Part shown: one piece after another, positions 44,920 to 54,001 of the stretch | Position numbering within the stretch: the stretch's first letter is position 1 | Layout of the letters: each line of letters opens with the position of its first letter | Translations under genes and position numbers: made by a program | From: an uncultured Flavobacteriaceae bacterium | GTDB taxonomy: Bacteria > Bacteroidota > Bacteroidia > Flavobacteriales > Flavobacteriaceae | DNA: 64,000 nt | NCBI GenBank assembly: GCA_947500445.1 | Contig: CANMSB010000001.1 | Coordinates: 310,001-374,000, forward strand | Reading direction: 5' to 3' | The notes under the pieces: generated by a model | Databases searched by the model: none | Told to the model about the DNA's origin: nothing | The model's input: only the letters and a program-made list of their open reading frames with translations

Positions 44920-46036
44920 AAATAATGGTGGATTTTCCCAAGCCGATGTTTTCGTCGTTCATATTCATATCGTCATCAATATCGGTGATATGGTCGGCGA
45001 TAAAGTCGCCCACATAGTTCGTTCCATATTTGCTGCTACCGAGAATATCGGGTGTTACAATTTTCTTTTTGAACGATTTTCGTACGGAAGCGATGACCGC
45101 CCGTGATTCTTCCTTCAAGCCAAAATGGGACAACAGTAGGGACGCACTGAAAATAGAAGCAACCGGATTGGCCTTGTTCAGTCCTTTTGCCTGGGGGTAA
45201 GACCCATGTACCGGTTCGAACATACAATGGTACTCTCCAATGGAAGCCGATGGAAGCAGTCCTTGCGACCCAATGATGACACTGCCCTGATCGGACAGTA
45301 CATCGCCGAACATGTTACTGGTCAAAATGATATCGAATGCCGTTGGATTTAACAAGAGTTGCACCGCCGCATTATCTATATACAGGCATTCCAAGGTTAC
45401 CTCCGGATAACTTTCCGATATCGTCATGACCACTTTTCGCCATAGGCGCGAGGTTTCAAGAACGTTCGCCTTGTCGACCAAAGTTACTTTCTTTCGTCTT
45501 TTTTTAGCGGCTTTAAATGCTTTGTGGGCAATTCTACTGATTTCCTTTTCGGAATACGAACATTGATCGGTGGCTAGCGTACCGTTGTTTTCCAGTTTTT
45601 TTTCGCCATAGTAAATACCTCCCGAGAGTTCCCTGTAAATCTCAAAATCGGTACCGGCCACCATTTTTTTGCTCAATGGGGAGTTTTTGATAATTTCAGG
45701 AAACATCATTACGGGCCTGACGTTCGCAAAAAGGCCAAGTTCTTTTCGGAGCTGTAATAGCCCTTGTTCAGGGCGAATACTCAACGAAGGGGAATTGTCA
45801 TACTCCGGAGTACCGATAGTGCCAAAGAGCGAGGCATCGGAATCGGCACACACTTCCAAGGTTTTTTTGGGTAGTGGAGTACCGTACTTATCAATGGCAA
45901 TGGCGCCAATGGGCACTTTTTCGAAGGTAAAATTATGATTGAAGGTCTCCGCGACCGCCTGTAGGCACTTCACCGACTCGGCCAGTACTTCCGGCCCAAT
46001 TCCGTCACCACCCAAAAGTGCTATTTTCAATTGCAT
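44918..46036 (-). CDS. leuB: 3-isopropylmalate dehydrogenase
   Basis: LeuB (372 residues) catalyses the NAD-dependent oxidative decarboxylation of 3-isopropylmalate in leucine synthesis. GGDGIGPEV at the N-terminus, RELSGGIYYGEK, LVDKANVLETSRLWRKVV and ILTSNMFGDVLSDQGSVIIGSQGLLPSASIGE with FEPVHGSYPQAKG are the conserved segments for substrate, metal and NAD binding. It starts immediately after the leuA stop (TAA-ATG junction). Its stop codon lies in the repeat at 44893-44919. Confidence 0.96.
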   Translation of the reverse strand: MQLKIALLGGDGIGPEVLAESVKCLQAVAETFNHNFTFEKVPIGAIAIDKYGTPLPKKTLEVCADSDASLFGTIGTPEYDNSPSLSIRPEQGLLQLRKELGLFANVRPVMMFPEIIKNSPLSKKMVAGTDFEIYRELSGGIYYGEKKLENNGTLATDQCSYSEKEISRIAHKAFKAAKKRRKKVTLVDKANVLETSRLWRKVVMTISESYPEVTLECLYIDNAAVQLLLNPTAFDIILTSNMFGDVLSDQGSVIIGSQGLLPSASIGEYHCMFEPVHGSYPQAKGLNKANPVASIFSASLLLSHFGLKEESRAVIASVRKSFKKKIVTPDILGSSKYGTNYVGDFIADHITDIDDDMNMNDENIGLGKSTII

Positions 46037-47209
46037 TTACAAAACACTTTCAATGTTCAGGTCCGTCGCCGTTATGATGTCATGGATATCGGTATCCAAA
46101 ATTTCCTTTTTGTTGTCGGCAAACTTTAAAAATTCTTGATAGACTTCATCAAGTTGGAGCTTCGTAAGTTCGTATCCTACCAATTTTGCGCGATAGGCCA
46201 AAGCCGCCCTTCCGCTTCTTGCGGTCAGTACTATGGACGATTCGTTAACGCCTACATCGGCAGGGTCGATAATTTCGTAGGTTTCCCTGTTTTTGATGAC
46301 CCCGTCCTGGTGGATTCCCGAACTATGTGCAAAGGCATTTGCACCAACGATGGCCTTATTGGGCTGTACTATCATTCCCATTTTTTGTGAGACCATCTGG
46401 CTTGTATCATAGAGCAGCTTGCTGTTGATATCGGTATCAAGCCCTAAGGTAGGGTGCTGCCTTAAGATCATCACTACTTCCTCCAAAGAGGTATTTCCGG
46501 CCCGTTCCCCGATTCCGTTAATGGTGCACTCAATTTGTCGGGCCCCGTTGGCCACACCGGCAATGGAATTTGCGGTAGCAAGTCCCAGGTCGTTATGGCA
46601 GTGGCAGGATAGCGTGGCTTTATGGATACCGGTAACGTTTTCCTTTAAGTATTTTATTTTCAATCCGTATTCTTCGGGAAGGCAATAACCGGTGGTGTCG
46701 GGGATATTCAACACTGTTGCACCCGCTTTTACCACGGCCTCGCACACTTTTGCCAAAAATACATTGTCCGTTCGTCCGGCATCTTCCGCATAAAACTCCA
46801 CATCTTCCACAAAGGTTTTGGCATAACTGACCGCAGCTACGGCCCGCTCGATAATTTTATCCCTTGTGCTGTTGAACTTGTACTGAATATGTGAATCGGA
46901 AGTACCTATACCCGTATGTATTCTTGCCCTTTTTGCAGGCTTCAGGGCATCGGCGGCAACCGTTATATCATTTTGGACGGCCCTTGTCAGTCCGCAGACC
47001 GTTGCATTTTTCACCAATTTTGCAATTTCGTGGACCGAATTGAAATCACCGGGACTTGAAATGGGGAATCCCGCCTCGATGATATCAACGCCCAACTCAT
47101 CCAATCGTTCGGCGATCACCAATTTCTGTTCGGCGTCTAACTTGCATCCGGGGACCTGCTCGCCGTCCCGTAAGGTGGTGTCAAAAATATCTACCTTATC
47201 TTTACTCAT
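46037..47209 (-). CDS. leuA: 2-isopropylmalate synthase, short form
   Basis: LeuA (390 residues) condenses 2-oxoisovalerate with acetyl-CoA, the first step of leucine synthesis. The HMGL-like barrel is complete: [55 protein letters not shown] and [15 protein letters not shown]. The C-terminal leucine-feedback domain of the usual ~510-residue enzyme is missing, as in many Bacteroidota. A -7-like box TATATTCG lies near 47237-47244 on this strand, with a short leader and no leader peptide. LeuC and LeuD are not in the window. Confidence 0.93.
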   Translation of the reverse strand: MSKDKVDIFDTTLRDGEQVPGCKLDAEQKLVIAERLDELGVDIIEAGFPISSPGDFNSVHEIAKLVKNATVCGLTRAVQNDITVAADALKPAKRARIHTGIGTSDSHIQYKFNSTRDKIIERAVAAVSYAKTFVEDVEFYAEDAGRTDNVFLAKVCEAVVKAGATVLNIPDTTGYCLPEEYGLKIKYLKENVTGIHKATLSCHCHNDLGLATANSIAGVANGARQIECTINGIGERAGNTSLEEVVMILRQHPTLGLDTDINSKLLYDTSQMVSQKMGMIVQPNKAIVGANAFAHSSGIHQDGVIKNRETYEIIDPADVGVNESSIVLTARSGRAALAYRAKLVGYELTKLQLDEVYQEFLKFADNKKEILDTDIHDIITATDLNIESVL

Positions 47210-47355
47210 TATATTTGTGTAGTTTAGGTACCCTCTACGAATATAGCGCGACGGGTTGGACCCACCGAAATTACGAAAAAATAGTTACAACGTTAAATTG
47301 GTTTGGTCGCAATTTAATAATTTGAATTTCAAGTTTTTAACTGTTATTTATTACG

Positions 47356-48900
47356 ATGACAACTGTACATAAAGATGCCCTTTTCGTGTTGGTAAAGTCC
47401 TTGTCCAAGTCTGAGAAGCGGCAATTTAAACTATACGTCGGCAGGCTGGGGGTAAATACCGATGCTAAATTTTTAGCGCTTTTTAATTTGCTCGATAAAA
47501 TTAAGAAGTACGACGAAAAAAGTATTTTGGACAGTGGGATCGTAAAAAAAACCCAGCTCTCCAATTTAAAGGCACACCTTTACAAGCAAATCCTGGTCAG
47601 TCTTCGGCTCAATCCCGGGAATCAGAATATTCGTGTCCAGATTCGCGAGCAACTGGATTTTGCGACCATATTGTACCAAAAAGGACTGTACAAACAGAGT
47701 TTAAAGTTGTTGGACAAGGCGAAGGCCATTGCAATCGAAAATGAAGAGAAAAACATTGCCTATGAAATTGTAGAGCTGGAGAAAATTATTGAAACCCAAT
47801 ACATTACCCGAAGTATCCCGGACAGGGCAAACGAGCTTGCCGTACAGGCCAAGAACCTTTCTGCCATGAACGTGATGACAAGTAAGTTGTCCAACTTGTC
47901 CTTGCAGCTGTATGGTATCATGCTAAAGATCGGTTATGTCCAAAGTGACGCCGATTTTAAAAGGATAAAGCATTACTTTGAGGAACACTTGCCAAAATAT
48001 GATCTAAAAGAACTCGGTTTTCGGGAGAAATTATGGTTGTACAAGGCGCACCTCTGGTACAGTTTTTTAATTCAGGATTTTGTGTCGTCGTATAAGTACG
48101 CCAGCAAATGGGTGGACCTTTTTTATGAGCAAAAGGAACAAATATTTCTAAATCCCGTCTTTTTTCTAAAGGGCAACCATTACCTTTTAGAATCGTTGTT
48201 CTATGTAAAATACAGTTCGCAGTTCCGACAAACATTGGAAAAATTAGAATCCGTTGTAGCCGGAAAGGACTTTCCCAAAAATGATAATATTACATCATTG
48301 GCCTTTCTATATCTCAATGCCAACAAATTGAATTTACACTTTCTGGAGGGCACCTTCCACAAAGGCCTTTATTTGGTGAAGATTGTCGAATTTGGAATAA
48401 ACAAGCATAAAGATCGCATTGATGCGCATCATATTATGGTGCTGTATTATAAAATTGCATGCCTGTATTTTGGGGATGGCGATCATAAGAATTGTATTGT
48501 CTATCTGAACAAGATCATCAACAACCGGAACTTAAAAATGCGGGAAGATCTGATGTGTTTTGCCCGCGTATTGAGCTTGTTTGCGCATTACGAAGCAGGA
48601 ATGGACTATCATTTGGAGGTACAATTGAAGAGTACCTACAAATTTTTATTAAAAATGAACGATCTGCATGAGGTCCAAAAAGAAATGATCAAGTTTTTAC
48701 GGAATCTTGGAAATATTTATCCGCACGAGTTGCAGGATGCCTTTCAAGAACTGCATGCCCGATTGAAGCTCTACGAAAACGATCCTTATGAAAAAAGGGC
48801 CTTTTTGTATCTGGATATCATTTCATGGCTCGAAAGTCATCTCGAAAACAAACCGGTGGCACAGATCATCAGGGAAAAGGCAATGGCCTATACACGTTGA
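47356..48900 (+). CDS. hypothetical helical-repeat protein
   Basis: This 514-residue protein has no signal peptide and no known domain. It is predicted to be almost fully alpha-helical with repeated pairs of helices such as QKGLYKQSLKLLDKAKAIAIE, suggesting TPR/HAT-like repeats and a scaffold role. It is conserved-looking among Bacteroidota by the general pattern, but I cannot name a family. The EamA gene begins 3 bases after its stop. Confidence 0.7.
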   Translation: MTTVHKDALFVLVKSLSKSEKRQFKLYVGRLGVNTDAKFLALFNLLDKIKKYDEKSILDSGIVKKTQLSNLKAHLYKQILVSLRLNPGNQNIRVQIREQLDFATILYQKGLYKQSLKLLDKAKAIAIENEEKNIAYEIVELEKIIETQYITRSIPDRANELAVQAKNLSAMNVMTSKLSNLSLQLYGIMLKIGYVQSDADFKRIKHYFEEHLPKYDLKELGFREKLWLYKAHLWYSFLIQDFVSSYKYASKWVDLFYEQKEQIFLNPVFFLKGNHYLLESLFYVKYSSQFRQTLEKLESVVAGKDFPKNDNITSLAFLYLNANKLNLHFLEGTFHKGLYLVKIVEFGINKHKDRIDAHHIMVLYYKIACLYFGDGDHKNCIVYLNKIINNRNLKMREDLMCFARVLSLFAHYEAGMDYHLEVQLKSTYKFLLKMNDLHEVQKEMIKFLRNLGNIYPHELQDAFQELHARLKLYENDPYEKRAFLYLDIISWLESHLENKPVAQIIREKAMAYTR

Positions 48901-48903
48901 CCT

Positions 48904-49767
48904 TTGAAGGTATTTACGCCCCATACCCGAAATTTTATCGAGCTCGGTCTGGTCATGCTATTAATGGGTACCTCCGGGCCTTTCGGAAAGTATATTACCC
49001 TTCCGGCACCACTGACCATAGCCATCCGTTCCATTCTGGCACTGGTATTTTTATATGCTTATTGCAGGTTCAAGGGCATTTCGTTTCGCCTTAGAAAAGC
49101 GGATATGGCTCCCATTTTCCTTTCCGGGCTGTTAATGGGCGTTCATTGGATCACCTATTTTGAGGCCTTGCAACTCTCCAATGTAGCCATTGGTATGCTG
49201 GCCTTATTTACCTATCCGGTGTTCACGGCCTTTTTGGAACCGGTTTTTTTAAAAACCCGTTTTCAAAAAATACATTTGTTCTTGGGGGCTTTGGTATTGA
49301 GCGGTGTTTATCTGTTGGCACCCGATATCGATTTTGGGAATTCGCATACCGTGGCGATAGCGTTCGGACTTTTTTCAGCGGTATGCTACGCTTTAAGGAA
49401 TTTGATCGTTAAAACTAAAGTCGGTAACTACCAGGGGTCGGTTTTAATGAGTTATCAGCTGTTATTGGTTTCGGTTTTATTGATTCCCACTTTTTTTATT
49501 TACGACCTAACCGAGGTGCCAGGGCAATGGACAGGGTTATTGGGAGTTGCCTTGGTGACTACGGCCTTGGGCCATACGCTATTGATCAATACATTTAAAC
49601 ACTTCTCGGTGACCACGATAAGTATCATTAGCAGTGTACAACCCATATACGGGATAGTAATCGGAGCTTTGTTCCTTTCCGAAATACCATCTTGGCCCAC
49701 GATTATCGGAGGTGTGTTGATTTTGGCATCCGTAGTCATCGAAAGTGTTCGCGCGTATCGCCGTTAA
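48904..49767 (+). CDS. EamA family transporter
   Basis: This 287-residue protein has ten predicted membrane segments in two EamA/DMT repeats (GTSGPFGKYITLPAPLTIAIR and MGVHWITYFEALQLSNVAI; FGLFSAVCYALRNLIV and TTALGHTLLINTFKHFSVTTISII). Members export or import metabolites such as amino acids. The start is TTG 48904, three bases after the upstream stop; no ATG near it fits. The substrate is unknown. Confidence 0.85.
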   Translation: MKVFTPHTRNFIELGLVMLLMGTSGPFGKYITLPAPLTIAIRSILALVFLYAYCRFKGISFRLRKADMAPIFLSGLLMGVHWITYFEALQLSNVAIGMLALFTYPVFTAFLEPVFLKTRFQKIHLFLGALVLSGVYLLAPDIDFGNSHTVAIAFGLFSAVCYALRNLIVKTKVGNYQGSVLMSYQLLLVSVLLIPTFFIYDLTEVPGQWTGLLGVALVTTALGHTLLINTFKHFSVTTISIISSVQPIYGIVIGALFLSEIPSWPTIIGGVLILASVVIESVRAYRR

Positions 49768-49784
49768 GTTGGAAGCGGTGTCGG

Positions 49785-50315
49785 TTATTGTTCCGGTGTT
49801 TTCGGGGAGGTATCCATATTCAGTTCCTGTACCAATCCTTGTCCCAACTTTTGAAATTCGTTCCGTTTTGCCATCGCCCGTACTTTTTCCGGGTCGAACC
49901 TTCCATTAAAATAGAGGAAAGAGCCTTTGGTAGCATTGTTATTATAAATCAATATTTCACGAACGGTATTGCCTTTTTCCCGAACTGATACCACGTTTCT
50001 TTTTAAGGCATCGTTTTTACGATACACTTCTATAAAATTGTTCCCTGTGATCGTATTCATCTGTTGGTTGAGAAAAGAAGTGCGTTCTGCGGTAGCACTG
50101 GGAAACTGCATGTAACGCAAATCCTTTGTAGTACCTATCATTTGTTCCATTTCGGGAGAAATAGTGCTTAAAAGACTAAGCATAAAACGGGGTACACGTA
50201 CTGCGGTTACCTGATCGTCGTTTTTATGCGCATTGTAAAACCGATCAATGGAATTGTAACTTCCGCAGGAGGCGAATACGGACAGGGCAAGTATTACCAG
50301 GTTTTTTCGAATCAT
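49785..50315 (-). CDS. DUF4252 family lipoprotein
   Basis: This 176-residue lipoprotein (MIRKNLVILALSVFASCGS) belongs to DUF4252, a Bacteroidota family of unknown function. The core (RFMLSLLSTISPEME, TKDLRYMQFPSATAERTSFLNQQMN) is conserved. The start is placed at ATG 50315 rather than TTG 50321. A TAACTTTG box, which is part of a palindromic repeat, lies 33 bases upstream (50348-50355) with TTG at 19-bp spacing, giving a near-ideal promoter. Confidence 0.85.
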   Translation of the reverse strand: MIRKNLVILALSVFASCGSYNSIDRFYNAHKNDDQVTAVRVPRFMLSLLSTISPEMEQMIGTTKDLRYMQFPSATAERTSFLNQQMNTITGNNFIEVYRKNDALKRNVVSVREKGNTVREILIYNNNATKGSFLYFNGRFDPEKVRAMAKRNEFQKLGQGLVQELNMDTSPKTPEQ

Positions 50316-50338
50316 AAACAACTTGTTGTTAAGGGCTT

Positions 50339-50365
50339 ATATCATTTCAAAGTTAAAATGGCATT
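50339..50365. repeat. short palindromic repeat forming a promoter for the DUF4252 gene
   Basis: ATATCATTT, CAAAGTTA, AAATGGCAT is the repeat with two changed arm bases. On the minus strand the loop is TAACTTTG (50348-50355), and a TTTG lies 19 bp upstream (50375-50378), a full match to the -33/-7 consensus for the downstream DUF4252 gene. Confidence 0.7.
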
Positions 50366-50378
50366 AAATGTAATCAAA

Positions 50379-51077
50379 TTATACACACGCATCCCAAATG
50401 GGATCTTTGGGAGGGGCGGCCTGAATGGAAATGGGCTCTTTTTTGACCGGATGTATAAAGGAAAGGCTTCTGGCATGCAAGTGAATGCTGCCGTCCTTAT
50501 TACTGCGGGGAAATCCATATTTGAGGTCTCCCTTTATAGGGCAGCCTATGGCGGATAGCTGTACCCGAATTTGATGGTGCCTACCGGTCTTTAAGGCTAC
50601 TTCCAGTAAAAAATGGGTATCCAATGTACTGCGGAGCATATAGGAGAGTATGGCCTTTTTACTTTCGGGAACTTCTTTGGGGTACGCGTACGATTTGTTC
50701 TGTTTCGTATTTCGTTTCAGCCAATGCGTTAGCGTAGCTTCGTGTTTTTCCGGTGCTTGGCGTACAACGGCCCAATAGGTTTTTTCCGCGGCCTTTTCGG
50801 CAAATAGTTTGTTTAAACGGGGGAGGGCTTTTGAAGTTTTTGCAAAAACCACAATGCCCGTAGTGGGGCGGTCCAAGCGGTGGGCAACGCCCAAATACAC
50901 ATTTCCAGGTTTGTTGTATTTCCGTTTTAAGTAGCCTTTGGTAACCTCGCTCAAAGGGGTATCGCCGGTTTTGTCGCCCTGTACGATATCGCCCGCTCGT
51001 TTGTTTATGGCAATCAGATGGTTGTCCTCGTAGAGTACTTGCAAGTTCGAAATTGTAGACCGCAGTTTAGATGCCAT
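50379..51077 (-). CDS. RluA family pseudouridine synthase
   Basis: This 232-residue enzyme isomerises uridine to pseudouridine in RNA. The catalytic aspartate is in HRLDRPTTGIVVFAKTSKALP and the fold motifs 'LLEVALKTGRHHQIRVQLSAIGCPI' and 'GDLKYGF' are present. An S4 domain is absent. ATG 51077 overlaps the lspA stop by one base. The position (rRNA or tRNA) cannot be told. Confidence 0.9.
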   Translation of the reverse strand: MASKLRSTISNLQVLYEDNHLIAINKRAGDIVQGDKTGDTPLSEVTKGYLKRKYNKPGNVYLGVAHRLDRPTTGIVVFAKTSKALPRLNKLFAEKAAEKTYWAVVRQAPEKHEATLTHWLKRNTKQNKSYAYPKEVPESKKAILSYMLRSTLDTHFLLEVALKTGRHHQIRVQLSAIGCPIKGDLKYGFPRSNKDGSIHLHARSLSFIHPVKKEPISIQAAPPKDPIWDACV

Positions 51078-51574
51078 CAAACCACAATTTTTTTACCGCT
51101 CAGGGAAAGGGCCAATAACAATAGCACCCCAAGGGTAACGGACACGTCGGCCATATTAAAAATACCGGTTTTTAAAAACCCCAAACGTATCTGAAAAAAA
51201 TCGGTTACCGAGCCATAGGCAATACGGTCGATCAGGTTTCCGATGCCGCCACCGATCACAAAAGAAAAGGCGGTACCGTCCCAAAGGGTTAAGGTTTTTT
51301 TTAACAAAACTCGGAACAATAGCACGAAAAGTATTAGCACGGGAATCAGTTGCAACACGATTATTTTTACCCAAGGCGAAAAATCATCCCCAAAACCGAG
51401 CATTGCACCAGTGTTCTCCACATTTGTCAATATAAAATGATCGGGCACAATTTCAATATACTCCCCAAAGTCGACCTTTTTGCGTACCACATCTTTGGAA
51501 ACTTGATCACAACCTATGTTCAATAGCACCAACAAAACGATACCGATCTGCTTCAACCTTCGGCCCTTTTTCAT
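51077..51574 (-). CDS. lspA: lipoprotein signal peptidase
   Basis: Signal peptidase II (165 residues from ATG 51574) is a membrane protease that removes signal peptides of lipoproteins, consistent with the many lipoproteins here. Four membrane segments are visible. The catalytic aspartates lie in GGGIGNLIDRIAYGSVTDFF and FNMADVSVTLGVLLL, and NVENTGAMLGFG is the conserved N-terminal site. A GTG at 51604 that would overlap panB is less likely. Confidence 0.95.
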   Translation of the reverse strand: MKKGRRLKQIGIVLLVLLNIGCDQVSKDVVRKKVDFGEYIEIVPDHFILTNVENTGAMLGFGDDFSPWVKIIVLQLIPVLILFVLLFRVLLKKTLTLWDGTAFSFVIGGGIGNLIDRIAYGSVTDFFQIRLGFLKTGIFNMADVSVTLGVLLLLALSLSGKKIVV

Positions 51575-51584
51575 AGCGCTTTTT

Positions 51585-52403
51585 TTAATATTGTTCGTCG
51601 TCACTAGGGAAACTTTTTGTTTTAACGTCCGTCACATATTGGGAGATGGCATTTCCCATATCCTCGTATAAATTCATATACCGCCTTAAAAACCGCGGAT
51701 TGAACTCATGTGTCATACCCAGCAGATCGTGAATGACCAGTACTTGGCCGTCTGCATGTTTACCTCCGCCGATACCGATGGTAGGTATCGAAAGTTTTTC
51801 ACTGACTTTTTGCGTAAGCGAGGCCGGTATTTTTTCCAAAACGATACCAAAACATCCTATTTTCTCCAACAACTTGGCGTCTGATATCAATTTTTCAGCT
51901 TCGCTTTCCTCCTTGGCCCGAACGGTGTATGTACCGAACTTATAAATTGACTGCGGTGTAAGCCCCAAGTGACCCATTACGGGAATGCCCGCATTTAGGA
52001 TACGTTTTACCGATTCCTTTATTTCCTCACCGCCCTCAAGCTTAACGGCATGTGCACCGCTTTCCTTCATGATCCGTATGGCCGAACGCAAGGCCTCCTT
52101 GGGATCACTTTGATAACTTCCAAAGGGAATATCGACAACGACCAAAGCACGTTCTACCGCTCGAATGACCGAAGTGGCGTGATAGATCATCTGATCCAAG
52201 GTAATGGGTAAGGTGGTTTCGTGCCCCGCCATAACGTTACTGGCCGAATCACCGACCAGAATGATGTCTACTTTGGCGGAATCCACGATTTTTGCCATCG
52301 AATAATCATAAGCGGTAAGCATGGAGATTTTCTCCCCATTCTTCTTCATTTCTACCAATGATTTTACGGTGACCCGTTTGTACTCTTTTTTTGCAGTGGA
52401 CAT
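51585..52403 (-). CDS. panB: 3-methyl-2-oxobutanoate hydroxymethyltransferase
   Basis: PanB (272 residues) transfers a hydroxymethyl group from methylenetetrahydrofolate to 2-oxoisovalerate, the first step of pantothenate synthesis. [55 protein letters not shown] and [17 protein letters not shown] are family motifs including the magnesium-binding aspartate and glutamate. It precedes lspA by 10 bases. The panC gene is not present here. Confidence 0.96.
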   Translation of the reverse strand: MSTAKKEYKRVTVKSLVEMKKNGEKISMLTAYDYSMAKIVDSAKVDIILVGDSASNVMAGHETTLPITLDQMIYHATSVIRAVERALVVVDIPFGSYQSDPKEALRSAIRIMKESGAHAVKLEGGEEIKESVKRILNAGIPVMGHLGLTPQSIYKFGTYTVRAKEESEAEKLISDAKLLEKIGCFGIVLEKIPASLTQKVSEKLSIPTIGIGGGKHADGQVLVIHDLLGMTHEFNPRFLRRYMNLYEDMGNAISQYVTDVKTKSFPSDDEQY

Positions 52404-52724
52404 TAGTATTTGTTTTTGTGCGGATAAAAGTACACAATGGACACGTCTTTCGTTTCCTTTTGGCCCTGATTTTCGTAATTCCTCTTTTTTTTGATGTTGC
52501 TAAAGAGGAGTTGACACAATTTCTTTTTCGACTGGTCAAACAAGATGGACAATGGAAATTCGGGTATGGAAATGGTGCGAGGGGCAAATAGGACTATGGA
52601 AATTTTCCTGTTTCGATTGGGGAGGGTTAGTTTCGGAAAAAAGCGTAAAACAAAAGTGTCGTTTAACCCAAAACGTTCGGATGTAACGGATAAGTTCTAT
52701 TTTAGCGTAACAAATATATGTTCC
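52404..52724. other. intergenic region between panB and the DUF1080 gene
   Basis: These 321 bases hold no supported gene; an in-frame extension of the downstream gene back to 52545 lacks a signal peptide and is probably not translated. An inverted repeat TCCTCTTT/AAAGAGGA (52480-52487 and 52502-52509) could be regulatory. Confidence 0.4.
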
Positions 52725-53666
52725 ATGGTTTTTAAGTTAAGGGTAATACGGGTATTGCTGGTGTGTTTTTTCAGTTTGGTTTCCTCGGTGACGATGTCGC
52801 AAGAATCAGAAGCTTTGGAGGGACGCTGGAATTTAACCATTCAAAAGGATGGGGAAGAACTGCCTTCCTGGTTGGAAATTACCCACTCAGGGAACCATAC
52901 CCTTGTAGGTAGGTTTGTGTACGCTTTTGGGAGCGCACGACCGATTTCGGAGATATCCTATGAAAAGACGACATTTCGATTTGAGATACCACCACAATGG
53001 GAACCGGGCGGATCCAACATGATCTTTGAAGGGGACTTGGTCGGGGATGCGCTGAACGGTACTATGGTGTATACCGATGGAAAGCGCTATGATTGGACAG
53101 CGGTAAAGGCGCCTAAACTAAAGTACCGCGCAGCTCCGAACTGGGGGGGCACGGTCGCTCTTTTTGATGGCGAAAGCTTGAACGGATGGCATGCCGAAGG
53201 TGAGAACCAATGGATTGTTGAAGAGGGGATTTTAAAAAGCCCTGCGTCCGGTTCCAACCTTGTTTCCGACCGGAAGTTTAGCGATTTTAAATTGAAAGCG
53301 GAATTCCGATATCCGGAAGACAGCAATAGCGGACTTTATCTGCGTGGTAGATATGAAGTACAGATCGCCGACAATTATGGTAAGGAAGCGTCCAGTGTTT
53401 ACTTTGGAGGAGTTTATGGGTTTTTAACGCCGAACGAAATGGTCGCGAAAAAGGCGGGAGAATGGCAGACCTTTGAGATTACCCTTATCGGTCGCCGGGT
53501 TACCGTAATCGCAAATGGGACCACCATTATCAACGACCAAAATATCCCAGGGATGACCGGTGGGGCCTTGGATAACAAAGAAGCGCAACCGGGCCCGATA
53601 TTCATACAAGGAGACCATGGACCCATCGATTTTCGTAAAATAGAGATTACACCTATTGTAGAATAG
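52725..53666 (+). CDS. DUF1080 (3-keto-disaccharide hydrolase) domain protein
   Basis: From ATG 52725 the protein has 313 residues with a signal peptide ending TMSQE. The N-terminal domain (about 30-130, WNLTIQKDGEELPSWLEI) is a lipocalin-like sandwich. Residues 145-313 form a DUF1080/3-keto-disaccharide hydrolase domain (FDGESLNGWHAEGENQWIVEEGILKSP, LKAEFRYPEDSNSGLYLRGRYEVQI, FIQGDHGPIDFRKIEI). It is probably secreted and acts on a carbohydrate, but the substrate is not clear. Confidence 0.85.
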   Translation: MVFKLRVIRVLLVCFFSLVSSVTMSQESEALEGRWNLTIQKDGEELPSWLEITHSGNHTLVGRFVYAFGSARPISEISYEKTTFRFEIPPQWEPGGSNMIFEGDLVGDALNGTMVYTDGKRYDWTAVKAPKLKYRAAPNWGGTVALFDGESLNGWHAEGENQWIVEEGILKSPASGSNLVSDRKFSDFKLKAEFRYPEDSNSGLYLRGRYEVQIADNYGKEASSVYFGGVYGFLTPNEMVAKKAGEWQTFEITLIGRRVTVIANGTTIINDQNIPGMTGGALDNKEAQPGPIFIQGDHGPIDFRKIEITPIVE

Positions 53667-54001
53667 GGGCCTCATGGCGAGCTGGCATATCATATAAAAT
53701 TGTATTTTCTTCATCGCACAACCTCTTGGTTTGGTTGCGACCAAATAGGGTTGCTATGAACCATGAACCTTTCACAGCTGCCCTCGCCAAGCTCAACTTC
53801 TCATACTTAGCATAAGAAAGAAACCGGTTGCGACATTCTTCTTCGTTAGGTAGTAGCGTCGTTATGGCCCGATACTCTTTTAAAAATCACCCTAAAGATA
53901 ACCGGGAATGACATCCTGTCAGTTTTCATGTCTTGGCATATTGTTTGTCATTTAACGAGTGAATCGCAAAAAAAGAGGCGCTAACATTTAAAATAAATAA
54001 C
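53667..54001. other. intergenic region upstream of dnaK
   Basis: This holds no gene. A weak hairpin, CAACCTCTTGGT and ACCAAATAGGGTTG, lies at 53719-53753 and may end the upstream gene. The 9-mer AATGACATC is at 53907-53915, 86 bases upstream of the dnaK ATG. No TAnnTTTG box fits closely; TTGGCATATTGTTTG (53932-53946) is near-consensus. Confidence 0.45.
53907..53915 (+). promoter_or_regulatory. 9-mer shared with clpB upstream region
   Basis: AATGACATC lies 86 bases before the dnaK ATG; the same 9-mer is 98 bases before clpB in the same relative orientation. Support is only this match. Confidence 0.25.

Noticed and set aside
47210-47355. Leader peptide or attenuator upstream of leuA
   Set aside because: The leader from the -7-like box is about 30 bases, without leucine codons or a terminator hairpin.
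52545-52724. N-terminal extension of the DUF1080 protein
   Set aside because: The signal peptide begins at the ATG 52725; the extension is basic and not conserved in look.
53932-53946. Sigma-54-like site TTGGCATATTGTTTG before dnaK
   Set aside because: The -12 GC is missing and no activator gene is nearby; it may be chance.
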